From: Chloroflexota bacterium
Lineage (GTDB): Bacteria; Chloroflexota; Limnocylindria; Limnocylindrales; CSP1-4
Direction: 5' to 3'
Assembly: GCA_021786915.1 (NCBI GenBank)
Contig: JAJYMP010000635.1
Coordinates: 1 to 7,221, forward strand
DNA length: 7,221 nt
Position numbers and translations under genes: made by a program. The notes below the pieces were generated by a model. The model had not been told where the DNA came from, did not search any database, and worked only from the letters and a program-made list of their open reading frames with translations. Shown here in pieces: positions 1 to 5,527 of this stretch. The first letter of the stretch is position 1. Every line of letters starts with the position of its first letter.

Positions 1-155
1 GACGGCGAGCCCCCGGCCCCAGGCGAGGAGCCGGCGCTTGCGAGGCTCGAGGGCTGGGCGGCGGGTCCCATGACCGCGTGACCGGCGACGACGCCGACGC
101 CGACCCCCACAACGAGCGCGACGACCACCAGGATCGCGGCAGGCGCGCGCCTCAT
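1..155 (-). CDS. N-terminus of a secreted or membrane-anchored protein (partial)
   Basis: The minus strand reads from an ATG at 155-153 with no stop to the window edge, giving 51 complete codons. The product begins Met-Arg-Arg-Ala-Pro, followed by an uninterrupted hydrophobic stretch at about residues 6-26 made mostly of Val, Ala, Leu and Gly. A Pro/Ser/Gly/Ala-rich segment comes next. This is the layout of an uncleaved signal anchor or a Sec signal peptide followed by a flexible linker. No lipobox cysteine lies in the visible part, so a lipoprotein is not supported. An AGGT motif (166-163) sits 7 nt before the ATG, and an in-frame stop 30 nt upstream excludes a longer N-terminus in this frame. 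The function cannot be told because the globular domain lies outside the window. It is divergent from the gene at 371. Confidence 0.62.
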   Translation of the reverse strand, partial: MRRAPAAILVVVALVVGVGVGVVAGHAVMGPAAQPSSLASAGSSPGAGGSP

Positions 156-190
156 GCCGCCGACCTGCCGGCCTGCACCTGATCAGACAC
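152..190 (-). CDS. Possible 12-codon leader ORF overlapping the downstream start
   Basis: On the minus strand a GTG at 190-188 opens a reading frame of 12 codons (product starting M-S-D-Q-V-Q). It ends in a TGA at 154-152 that overlaps the ATG of the partial minus-strand gene as ATGA. A strong Shine-Dalgarno sequence, GGGGAG (202-197), lies 6 nt before the GTG, better than the site in front of the downstream ATG. It could be a translated leader coupled to the membrane protein. It could also be the true cytoplasmic N-terminus of that protein, separated by a one-base frameshift in the sequence or assembly. Such a short ORF can arise by chance; the SD spacing and the exact ATGA overlap are the only support. 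Confidence 0.3.
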   Translation of the reverse strand: MSDQVQAGRSAA

Positions 191-239
191 TCGGATCTCC
201 CCATCGTGGCGTTGGGGCGTGCGCCCGAACCCGCGGCGG

Positions 240-245
240 ACTATA
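240..245 (-). promoter_or_regulatory. Candidate -10 box for the minus-strand gene
   Basis: Read on the minus strand, 245-240 is TATAGT, matching the sigma-70 -10 consensus at five of six positions in otherwise very GC-rich DNA. It would start transcription near 233, about 40 nt before the leader GTG and 75-80 nt before the ATG at 155. I see no convincing -35 hexamer at 16-18 bp; the nearest TTGTAA (278-273) is 27 bp away. The call rests on the -10 alone. Confidence 0.3.
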
Positions 246-275
246 GCCGTTTAACTCGCGCGACTTCGCCGTTTA
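246..275. repeat. 8-bp direct repeat, 22-bp period, in the divergent intergenic region
   Basis: GCCGTTTA occurs at 246-253 and again at 268-275, a period of 22 bp or about two helical turns. Both copies lie in the AT-richest patch of the window, next to the TATAGT box of the minus-strand gene. This spacing would put two identical sites on the same DNA face, as expected for a regulator binding as a tandem pair. No known operator is recognised. Confidence 0.35.
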
Positions 276-311
276 CAACGAGGCGCCGCGCGGGAACGCG
301 ACGGTCGGACG

Positions 312-340
312 TTGGCCGCGCTCGGGCAGCGTCGTACCCT
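312..340 (+). promoter_or_regulatory. Weak sigma-70-like promoter candidate for the repeat-protein gene
   Basis: TTGGCC (312-317) and TACCCT (335-340) are separated by exactly 17 bp. The first matches four of six -35 consensus bases, and the second keeps the key T, A and final T of the -10. Transcription would start near 347, giving a leader of about 24 nt before the ATG at 371. GAGG at 361-364, 6 nt before the ATG, is the likely ribosome binding site. Matches this weak are common by chance. Confidence 0.25.
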
Positions 341-370
341 GTGCCCTGAACGACCGAAGCGAGGCCCACC

Positions 371-1069
371 ATGACAGAGCCCGAGACCCAGGAACCCAAG
401 CACTCGCGCCGACACGCTGCCGATGCCGAGCCCCCGACGGCCCCGCCTGCCGAGGTCGCGCTGGCCGAGGCCGAGGCCGCTGCCGAAGCCGAGGCCAGGG
501 CCGAAGCCGTGGCGGCGGAACGCGATGCGTCGGCCGAGCCCGGCAACGGCCGAGTCCTCGAGCCCCAGGCCGCGGCCGCCCCGTCGCCGACGCCGTCCAC
601 CGAGGAACGAAGTGGCGAAACCCTCGAGCGGGTCGACGTCACCAACCTGCGCCTCGAGCGCGGGGGCATCGGCGAGGCCACCGCGTCCAGCGTCGAGGTC
701 CGCCTCGGCGGCATCGGGCGGCTCGATGCGGACGACGTCTTCGTCCAGTTCGGCGGTGTGGGCACGGGGCGCGCCGACGTGCTCAACGTGGAGTGGGGCA
801 GTGTCGGCGCCGCGGCCGCCGGCGAGCTGCGCGTCACGCAGGGCATCGTCAGCAACGTGATCGCCCGCGAGGCCACCATCGACCAGGGCTTCGTCCGGAC
901 GCTGATCGCCGGCAAGGTGACCGTCACGCGTCCCAGCGTGGCGCTCCTCGTGCTGGCCGCCAAGGTGGACGGCGAGGTGAGGACGCTGCTCGACTGGCGG
1001 GGCGCGCTCGCGCTCGGGCTGGGCTTCGGGATCGTGGCCTCCGCCGCGCGGGCGCTTCGCCGCCGCTGA
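371..1069 (+). CDS. Uncharacterised 15-residue-repeat protein with acidic N-terminus and C-terminal hydrophobic segment
   Basis: I do not recognise a named family for this 232-residue protein. Residues 1-27 are polar and Pro-rich. Residues 28-56 are an Ala/Glu-rich, probably helical stretch, and 57-84 form a Pro/Ser/Ala linker. Residues 85-189 divide without gaps into seven 15-residue units, each with alternating hydrophobic positions and most ending in Gly-Gly or Gly-x before Ile/Val. This is the pattern of short beta-strands stacked as a solenoid, loosely like bactofilin or other beta-helix proteins. Residues 190-203 relax the pattern and lead to a conserved-looking Leu-Leu-Asp-Trp-Arg segment (206-210). 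A hydrophobic stretch (212-226) and a basic Arg tail (227-232) follow, consistent with a C-terminal membrane anchor. There is no signal peptide, so the repeats are probably cytoplasmic. The start is supported by GAGG at 361-364. Stacked hairpins after the stop suggest it is transcribed separately from the sugar operon. The coding call is firm; the fold is inferred. Confidence 0.85.
   Translation: MTEPETQEPKHSRRHAADAEPPTAPPAEVALAEAEAAAEAEARAEAVAAERDASAEPGNGRVLEPQAAAAPSPTPSTEERSGETLERVDVTNLRLERGGIGEATASSVEVRLGGIGRLDADDVFVQFGGVGTGRADVLNVEWGSVGAAAAGELRVTQGIVSNVIAREATIDQGFVRTLIAGKVTVTRPSVALLVLAAKVDGEVRTLLDWRGALALGLGFGIVASAARALRRR
623..937 (+). repeat. Seven in-frame 45-bp (15-residue) degenerate tandem repeats
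   Basis: Codons 85-189 of the gene at 371 fall into seven consecutive 15-codon units starting at residues 85, 100, 115, 130, 145, 160 and 175. Units 2-7 begin with Ile or Val, and most carry Gly at position 14. Positions 9 and 11 are mostly small or branched aliphatic. The DNA copies are diverged, so the repeat is visible in the protein rather than as identical DNA. Confidence 0.75.
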
Positions 1070-1070
1070 G

Positions 1071-1102
1071 CGGGGCTGGCCCCGGTCTGCGCCCCTGCAG
1101 AC
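1071..1102 (+). terminator. Tandem hairpins after the repeat-protein gene
   Basis: Two hairpins begin 2 nt after the stop codon. The first pairs CGGGG (1071-1075) with CCCCG (1080-1084) around a 4-nt loop. The second pairs GTCTGC (1085-1090) with GCAGAC (1097-1102) around a 6-nt loop. No T-tract follows, so this is not a classical intrinsic terminator. Tandem hairpins at the 3' end of a high-GC gene are compatible with termination or protection of the mRNA end. Confidence 0.4.
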
Positions 1103-1200
1103 GCGGTCCTCGCCTCGTGGCCGCGGACCGCGGCGCGTGGGTTCCGCGCGCAAGGCGCCTGCCACGGCCGGGAGTCCCCTGCGAGGGTCGGCGGGGGCCC

Positions 1201-1216
1201 GGCCGGTATACTGGCC
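1201..1216 (+). promoter_or_regulatory. TATACT -10 box inside a near-perfect 16-bp palindrome, upstream of the sugar operon
   Basis: TATACT (1207-1212) matches five of six -10 consensus bases. It lies inside GGCC-GGTATACT-GGCC (1201-1216), which is 14/16 identical to its own reverse complement. Transcription would start near 1219, leaving a leader of about 90 nt before the TTG at 1309. No good -35 hexamer is seen 17 bp upstream. A perfect 10-bp palindrome, ACTGGCCAGT, lies downstream at 1236-1245 and repeats the ACTGGCC of 1210-1216. A regulator binding here would block or activate RNA polymerase at the operon promoter; this is inferred from position only. Confidence 0.4.
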
Positions 1217-1294
1217 CGCGTCGCAAGGCCGGCCCACTGGCCAGTCGCGCCCGTCGTCGCGCCAGCTTCGGCCACACGACGCCCAGCCACGCAC

Positions 1295-1298
1295 GGAG
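1295..1298 (+). promoter_or_regulatory. Ribosome binding site supporting the TTG start
   Basis: GGAG at 1295-1298 lies 10 nt before the TTG at 1309. It is the best Shine-Dalgarno match near the position where homology places the acetyltransferase N-terminus, and it decides the start in a frame that stays open far upstream. Confidence 0.45.
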
Positions 1299-1308
1299 CA
1301 CGCCCGCC

Positions 1309-1932
1309 TTGATCGACCCGACCGCCCGGATCCACCCGACCGCCGACCTCGAGGCGGACGTCTCGGTGGGGCCCCGGAGCAGCATCTGGCACCACGCGCA
1401 GGTGAGGATCGGGGCCACGATCGGCGCCGAGTGCATCATCGGCCGCGACGCGTTCATCGACGAGGGCGTCACCCTCGGCGACCGGGTCAAGGTCCAGAAC
1501 CTCGCGCTCGTCTACCACGGCGTCAGCGTGGAGGACGGCGTGTTCATCGGCCCCAACGCCATCCTCACCAACGACCGCTATCCGCGGGCCATCACCGCGG
1601 ACGGCGAGCTCGCCCGCGCGGACGACTGGGAGGTCTCCCCGATCACGCTGCGCACCGGCTGCTCCATCGGCGCCGGCGCGGTGGTCGTGGCGGGCGTGGA
1701 CGTGGGCCGCTTCGCCACCGTGGGCGCCGGGTCGGTGGTGACGCGCACGGTCCCGGACCACGCGCTCGTGGCCGGCAGCCCCGCCCGTCGCATCGGGTGG
1801 GTGTGCGGCTGTGGCCAGCGCCTGGTGGACGCCGCCGGGACCATGGTCCGCGGTGATTTCGACGGGGCGGCCTCGTGTCCCCGCTGCCCCTCCACGTACA
1901 CGATCGCCGGCGACACCTGCGTCGGCGCCTGA
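1309..1932 (+). CDS. wbpD: UDP-sugar N-acetyltransferase, WbpD/WlbB type (left-handed beta-helix)
   Basis: The likely reaction is acetyl-CoA-dependent N-acetylation of the 3-amino group of UDP-2-acetamido-3-amino-2,3-dideoxy-D-glucuronate in the cytoplasm, giving the 2,3-diacetamido sugar. From the TTG at 1309 the protein has 207 residues. Hexapeptide repeats ([IV]G-x4 type) run from about residue 6 to 147. Within them, V-K-V-Q-N (60-64), V-Y-H-G-V (68-72) and the loop T-N-D-R-Y-P-R (87-93) resemble the WbpD/WlbB signature. A final V-A-G-S-P-A-R (154-160) is typical of hexapeptide transferases. The tail carries C166/C168 and C190/C193, a likely zinc-ribbon seen in some family members. The start is TTG because the reading begins I-D-P-T-A-R-I-H-P, the usual family N-terminus, although the frame is open further upstream. 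It is the first gene of the operon, 17 nt before the aminotransferase. The exact substrate is inferred from the neighbours. Confidence 0.88.
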   Translation: MIDPTARIHPTADLEADVSVGPRSSIWHHAQVRIGATIGAECIIGRDAFIDEGVTLGDRVKVQNLALVYHGVSVEDGVFIGPNAILTNDRYPRAITADGELARADDWEVSPITLRTGCSIGAGAVVVAGVDVGRFATVGAGSVVTRTVPDHALVAGSPARRIGWVCGCGQRLVDAAGTMVRGDFDGAASCPRCPSTYTIAGDTCVGA

Positions 1933-1933
1933 A

Positions 1934-1939
1934 GGGGAG
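1934..1939 (+). promoter_or_regulatory. Ribosome binding site of the aminotransferase gene
   Basis: GGGGAG at 1934-1939 follows directly after the acetyltransferase stop and lies 10 nt before the ATG at 1950. It supports this start over in-frame positions further upstream. Confidence 0.6.
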
Positions 1940-1949
1940 CCCCCACGCG

Positions 1950-3044
1950 ATGATCCCGATCTCCAAGCCCGACATCGGTCCCGCGGAGGAGGCGGCCGTC
2001 CTCGAGGTGCTCCGCTCGGGCATGCTCGCGATGGGCCCCAAGACCAAGGCGTTCGAGGAGGCGTGGGCCGCCTACTGCGGCGTCAAGCACGCGATCCTGA
2101 TGTCGAACGGGACCGTGGCCCAGGAGGCCGTGCTCCACGCCCTGGGCATCGGCGAGGGCGACGAGGTCATCACCGTCTCGTTCTCGTTCAACGCCACGGT
2201 CTCGGTCATCCTCCGCGCCGGCGCCCGGCCGGTGTTCGTCGACATCTGCGCCGACGACTTCTGCATGGACCCGGCCCAGGTCGAGGCCGCGATCACACCC
2301 CGGACCAAGGCGATCATGCCGGTCCACCTCTACGGGCTCATGGCCGACATGGCCCCGCTCGAGGACATCGCCCGGCGCCACGACCTCGTGATCATCGAGG
2401 ACGCGGCGCAGGCCCACGGCGCGGCCTACCGGGGCCGCAGGGCCGGCCAGTTCGGCCCGGCGATGTTCAGCCTGTACGCCACGAAGAACCTGATGACCGG
2501 TGAGGGCGGCTTCGCCACGACCGACGACGACGACCTGGCCGACCGGATCAGGCTGTTCCGCAACCACGGCATGCGCGTCCGCTACCACCACGAGAGCCTG
2601 GGCACGAACTACAAGCCCGGCGACATCGCGGCGGCCATCGGCCTGACGCAGCTGGGCGGCCTGGACGCGCGGACCGAGCAGCGCCGGCGCAATGCGGCCT
2701 ACCTCACGCACCAGCTCTCCGGCGACTACCTCACGCCCACCGTGCCCGAGGGCCGCGAGCACGTGTGGCACCAGTACGTGATGCGCTTCCCGGGCGAGCG
2801 CCAGCGGGTCATCGAGGGCCTGACCGAGCGCGGCGTGGGCACGCTCATCTATTACCCGGTGCCGATCCACAAGCAGGCTTACCTCCAGGCGTTCGTGCCC
2901 GGCGCGGCCGACCTCCACCTCCCGGTCACCGACCAGCTCTCGGACGAGGTGCTCGCGATCCCGGTCCACCCCAAGCTCTCGCAGGACGACCTGGCCACGA
3001 TCGTGCGGTCGGTGCGCGAGGTCGCGACCCCGGTGGCCCGATGA
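1950..3044 (+). CDS. wbpE: PLP-dependent sugar aminotransferase, WbpE/WlbC type (DegT/DnrJ/EryC1 family)
   Basis: The predicted role is transfer of an amino group, normally from glutamate, to the 3-keto sugar UDP-2-acetamido-2-deoxy-3-oxo-D-glucuronate. The 364-residue length is normal for the family. Visible features are the N-terminal I-P-I-S-K-P motif (2-7), S-N-G-T (52-55) in the PLP phosphate-binding region, and D151 with Q154 and H156 in E-D-A-A-Q-A-H-G-A, where Asp contacts the pyridine nitrogen. K179 in Y-A-T-K-N-L is the lysine that forms the Schiff base with PLP. N-Y-K-P-G-D, near residue 225, is the usual substrate-loop signature. The ATG at 1950 is chosen because it begins the family N-terminus and follows GGGGAG (1934-1939) by 10 nt; a longer in-frame extension upstream overlaps the previous gene and has no homology-like sequence. 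The stop overlaps the next gene's ATG as ATGA. Confidence 0.92.
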   Translation: MIPISKPDIGPAEEAAVLEVLRSGMLAMGPKTKAFEEAWAAYCGVKHAILMSNGTVAQEAVLHALGIGEGDEVITVSFSFNATVSVILRAGARPVFVDICADDFCMDPAQVEAAITPRTKAIMPVHLYGLMADMAPLEDIARRHDLVIIEDAAQAHGAAYRGRRAGQFGPAMFSLYATKNLMTGEGGFATTDDDDLADRIRLFRNHGMRVRYHHESLGTNYKPGDIAAAIGLTQLGGLDARTEQRRRNAAYLTHQLSGDYLTPTVPEGREHVWHQYVMRFPGERQRVIEGLTERGVGTLIYYPVPIHKQAYLQAFVPGAADLHLPVTDQLSDEVLAIPVHPKLSQDDLATIVRSVREVATPVAR

Positions 3045-4063
3045 GCGAGGCGCCGCCGCTGCGGGTCGGGCTCGTCGGCCTGGGGATGATGGGCCGCAAC
3101 CACCTGCGGGTCATCTCGACGCACCCCGAGACGACGCTCGCCGCGGTCTCGGACCTCGATCCCGCCGCGCTGGCGGCCGCCACGGCCCAGACCGGCGCCA
3201 AAGGGTATGCGGACCCGCAGACGATGATCCGCGAGGCCGCCATCGACGCCGTGGTGATCGCCGCGCCCACCACCGCGCACGTGCCGCTGGCACTGGCCGC
3301 CATCGAGCGCGGGCTCCCGGTCCTGGTCGAGAAGCCGCTCGCCGCGACCCATGACGAGGCCCTGCGCATCGTCGCGGCCGGGCGCGCAGCTGGCGTCCCG
3401 GTCCAGGTGGGCCACGTCGAGCGCTACAACCCCGCGGTCCTGCGGCTGGGCGAGCTGCTGCGGGCGGGCTGGCTGACCAAGATCTACGCCATCGTCTCGC
3501 GGCGGGCCGGCCCGTTCCCGGCGCGCATCCGGGACGTGGGCGTGACCGTGGACCTCGCCACGCACGATGCGGACATGCTCAGCTGGGTCGCCGGCGAGCG
3601 CCCCCTGCGCGCCTACGCCGAGCTTGCGCAGCGGAAGCACGCGACGCACGAGGACCTCCTGTTCGGGCTGCTCCACTTCCCGTCGGGCGCCACCGGCATG
3701 CTCGACGTGAACTGGCTCACCCCCGCCAAGCGCCGTCAGCTGGTGGTCATCGGCGAGGAGGGCATGTTCGAGCTCGACTACCTGACCCAGAAGCTCACGT
3801 TCACCAAGTCGGACCTCGCCCACGGCGAGCTGATCGCCGGGTACGCGCCGACGTTCTCCGGCGACGTGCTCGACATCGACGTCGAGACCCACGAGCCGCT
3901 CAAGGCGCAGCTCGACGCGTTCGTGCGCGCCGCGCGCACCGGGGAGCGCCCGTACGTCGACGGCGAGGACGGCGCGTGGGCGGTGCGGATCGCGACCGCG
4001 CTGCTCGAGGCGGCCTCGACCGTGCGCCCCGTGGACCTGACCGTGGAGGGCGCCCCCGCATGA
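3041..4063 (+). CDS. wbpB: NAD-dependent UDP-sugar 3-dehydrogenase, WbpB/WlbA type (Gfo/Idh/MocA family)
   Basis: The likely reaction is oxidation of C3 of UDP-GlcNAc-uronate to the 3-keto sugar, which the preceding gene's aminotransferase uses. The 340-residue protein begins with a Rossmann motif G-L-V-G-L-G-M-M-G at about 10-18. It has the family motif E-K-P-L-A with K98, then G-H-V-E-R-Y-N-P (124-131), followed by D171 and H175 in D-L-A-T-H-D; K, D and H at these places form the expected catalytic set. G-H-V-E-R-Y-N-P is common in the sugar-nucleotide branch of this family. In P. aeruginosa and B. pertussis the enzyme works in a coupled cycle with the aminotransferase in which NADH is reoxidised by 2-oxoglutarate; whether that holds here cannot be read from sequence. 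The ATG overlaps the upstream stop and has only a weak ribosome site, so translational coupling is likely. Confidence 0.9.
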   Translation: MSEAPPLRVGLVGLGMMGRNHLRVISTHPETTLAAVSDLDPAALAAATAQTGAKGYADPQTMIREAAIDAVVIAAPTTAHVPLALAAIERGLPVLVEKPLAATHDEALRIVAAGRAAGVPVQVGHVERYNPAVLRLGELLRAGWLTKIYAIVSRRAGPFPARIRDVGVTVDLATHDADMLSWVAGERPLRAYAELAQRKHATHEDLLFGLLHFPSGATGMLDVNWLTPAKRRQLVVIGEEGMFELDYLTQKLTFTKSDLAHGELIAGYAPTFSGDVLDIDVETHEPLKAQLDAFVRAARTGERPYVDGEDGAWAVRIATALLEAASTVRPVDLTVEGAPA

Positions 4064-5487
4064 CCCGCATCGTCACCCGCCCGTCGGTCGGCGCATCCAT
4101 GCTCGGCGGCTCGATCACCCTGCCGCCGCAGCCCTGCACGCACGGGTCGGCACGTTCCGTCTCGCCCTGGACGGGCGAGGAGGGGACTGCCGGTACGGTC
4201 GCCGTGGTGGGCGCGGGGAAGATGGGCCTGCCGCTCGCGGCGCAGTTCGCGACCCACGGCTGGAGCGTCATCGCGGTGGACGTGAACCCGGCCGTGGTCG
4301 AGGCGATCAACGCCGGGCGAAGCCACGTGGGCGAGGAGCCCGGCCTCGCCGAGATGGTGGGTCGCGTGCACGCGGAGGGGCGCCTGCGGGCGACCCTCGA
4401 CGCGGCGCAGGCGGCGCGCGAGGCCGACGTCGTCGTGCTGATCGTGCCGGTCATGCTCAACGAGCAGCACCAGCCCGACTACCGGTACATGGATCCGGCC
4501 GTCGATTCGATCGCACCCGGCGTCCACGCCGAGTCGACCGTCATCTTCGAGACCACGCTCCCCATCGGCGACACGCGGGGCCGATTCGCGCCCCGCCTGG
4601 AGAACGCGTCGGGCCTGGCGGCCGGCCGGGACTTCCATGTGGCGTTCTCGCCGGAGCGGCTGTTCAGCGGCGCCGTGCTGGCGAACCTCGCGGCATACCC
4701 CAAGCTCGTCGGCGGGATCACGCCGGCCTCCACGGACCGCGCGGCCGCGTTCTACGCCTCGGTGATCGATGCCGAGGTGGTCGCGATGTCCTCGGCCGAG
4801 GCGGCCGAGTTCAGCAAGCTCGCCGACACGACCTATCGCGACGTGAACATCGGCCTGGCCAACGAGTTCGCCCGGGTCGCCGACCTCCACGGCATCGACG
4901 TGACCGAGGTCATCGCGGCCGCCAACAGCCAGCCGTACAGCCACATCCACATGCCGGGGATCGGCGTGGGCGGGCACTGCATCCCGGTCTACCCCCACCT
5001 GCTCCTCGCCCGGGCCCCCGGTCTGCGGATCGTGGAGACCGCGCGCGAGGTCAACGACGGACAGACGGACCGCGCGCTCGACACCATCGGCGCGCTGCTG
5101 GGCGGCCTGGCCGGGGCGCCGGTGCTGGTGCTCGGCCTCACGTACCGCGAGGGCGTCAAGGAGCTGGCGTACAGCCGGGCGATCCCGCTGATCCGCGACC
5201 TGCTCGCCGCCGGCGCCGATGTCGCCGCGTACGACCCCCTGATGACGGCAGCCGAGATCGAGGCGCTGGGCGCGAGGGCGTGGGCCTGGGGCGAGCCCGG
5301 TCCGTACCGCGCCATCGTGACGCAGACCGCCGACAAGCAGTTCGCCACGCTCGACCCGGCGTGGTTCCCCGGCCTCGCCGTGGTCTACGACGGCCGCAAC
5401 AGCCTGCGGACGCTCGCGCTCCCCAGCGGCGTGACGTACCTCGGGGTGGGCGTCCAGGCCGGAACCCGCGTCCGCGCGGGCGCCTGA
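4060..5487 (+). CDS. wbpA: UDP-N-acetylglucosamine 6-dehydrogenase, WbpA type (UDPG/GDP-mannose dehydrogenase family)
   Basis: The predicted reaction is two-step NAD-dependent oxidation of C6 of UDP-GlcNAc to the uronic acid, the entry step of the pathway. From the ATG at 4060 the protein has 475 residues, longer than the usual 420-440. The Rossmann motif V-V-G-A-G-K-M-G starts only at about residue 49. Later come F-S-P-E-R (196-200), K253 and N263 in the central helix region, and the catalytic Cys307 in G-V-G-G-H-C-I-P. The C-terminal UDP-binding domain follows, with Y-R-E-G-V-K-E-L. Where many relatives have P-V-D-P after the Cys motif, this one has P-V-Y-P. The 4060 start overlaps the previous stop as ATGA and has GGAGGG (4045-4050) 9 nt upstream. 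Residues 1-45 match no part of the family that I recognise and may be a genuine extension or not translated. UDP-ManNAc dehydrogenase (WecC type) is the main alternative; the neighbours favour WbpA. Confidence 0.88.
   Translation: MTRIVTRPSVGASMLGGSITLPPQPCTHGSARSVSPWTGEEGTAGTVAVVGAGKMGLPLAAQFATHGWSVIAVDVNPAVVEAINAGRSHVGEEPGLAEMVGRVHAEGRLRATLDAAQAAREADVVVLIVPVMLNEQHQPDYRYMDPAVDSIAPGVHAESTVIFETTLPIGDTRGRFAPRLENASGLAAGRDFHVAFSPERLFSGAVLANLAAYPKLVGGITPASTDRAAAFYASVIDAEVVAMSSAEAAEFSKLADTTYRDVNIGLANEFARVADLHGIDVTEVIAAANSQPYSHIHMPGIGVGGHCIPVYPHLLLARAPGLRIVETAREVNDGQTDRALDTIGALLGGLAGAPVLVLGLTYREGVKELAYSRAIPLIRDLLAAGADVAAYDPLMTAAEIEALGARAWAWGEPGPYRAIVTQTADKQFATLDPAWFPGLAVVYDGRNSLRTLALPSGVTYLGVGVQAGTRVRAGA
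4177..4186 (+). promoter_or_regulatory. Strong internal Shine-Dalgarno-like site within the dehydrogenase gene
   Basis: GAGGAGGGGA at 4177-4186 sits 8 nt before an in-frame ACG (4195-4197), exactly where the conserved Rossmann N-terminus V-A-V-V-G-A-G begins. The nearest in-frame GTG (4204) is about 18 nt from the site and would cut into the first beta-strand. It may mark an alternative start or be chance purine-rich coding sequence (Gly-Glu-Glu-Gly). Confidence 0.25.
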
Positions 5488-5527
5488 CCGCCGGCCCGCC
5501 GGACCCGAGCCGAGGCCGAGCCGCCCC

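Larger units (their letters stand above)
191..370. other. Divergent intergenic region
   Basis: This non-coding stretch separates the minus-strand gene (and its possible leader) from the plus-strand gene at 371. It contains the TATAGT box, the paired GCCGTTTA repeats, and toward its right end a weak plus-strand promoter-like pair. I found no RNA gene or convincing coding region in it. Confidence 0.6.
1103..1308. other. Intergenic region upstream of the sugar operon
   Basis: Between the tandem hairpins and the TTG at 1309 there is no coding sequence I can support. The frame of the acetyltransferase remains open here, but its translation is Arg/Ala/Gly-rich shadow sequence without family resemblance. 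The region holds the TATACT/palindrome element (1201-1216) and the second palindrome (1236-1245). No tRNA, riboswitch or other RNA is recognised. Confidence 0.55.

Noticed and set aside
464..520. GAGGCC/GCCGAGGCC short DNA repeats near the start of the repeat-protein gene
   Set aside because: They are explained by Ala-Glu-rich coding sequence using two preferred codons; there are no spacers or other signs of a CRISPR array or insertion element.
793..1308. Upstream extension of the acetyltransferase reading frame
   Set aside because: The frame is open from 793, but the extra translation overlaps the repeat-protein gene, is Arg/Gly/Ala-rich and lacks hexapeptide repeats. Family N-termini fit the TTG at 1309.
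241..1761. Minus-strand open frame of 506 codons spanning the repeat-protein gene and intergenic region
   Set aside because: It runs through two plus-strand genes, a gap and hairpins without any motif. Its Ala/Ser/Pro/Arg composition is that of a reading shadow.
1578..2969. Minus-strand open frame of 463 codons opposite the acetyltransferase and aminotransferase
   Set aside because: It is low-complexity and His/Val/Asp/Arg-rich, has no recognisable family motif, and is antisense to well-supported genes.
2765..3040. Upstream extension of the 3-dehydrogenase frame
   Set aside because: It overlaps conserved aminotransferase coding sequence. The Rossmann motif starts just after the ATG at 3041, which has the ATGA overlap.
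5488..5527. GC-rich 40-nt gap between dehydrogenase and epimerase as a terminator or promoter
   Set aside because: No stable well-spaced hairpin with a T-tract and no -10-like hexamer is present; it is most simply an intra-operon spacer.
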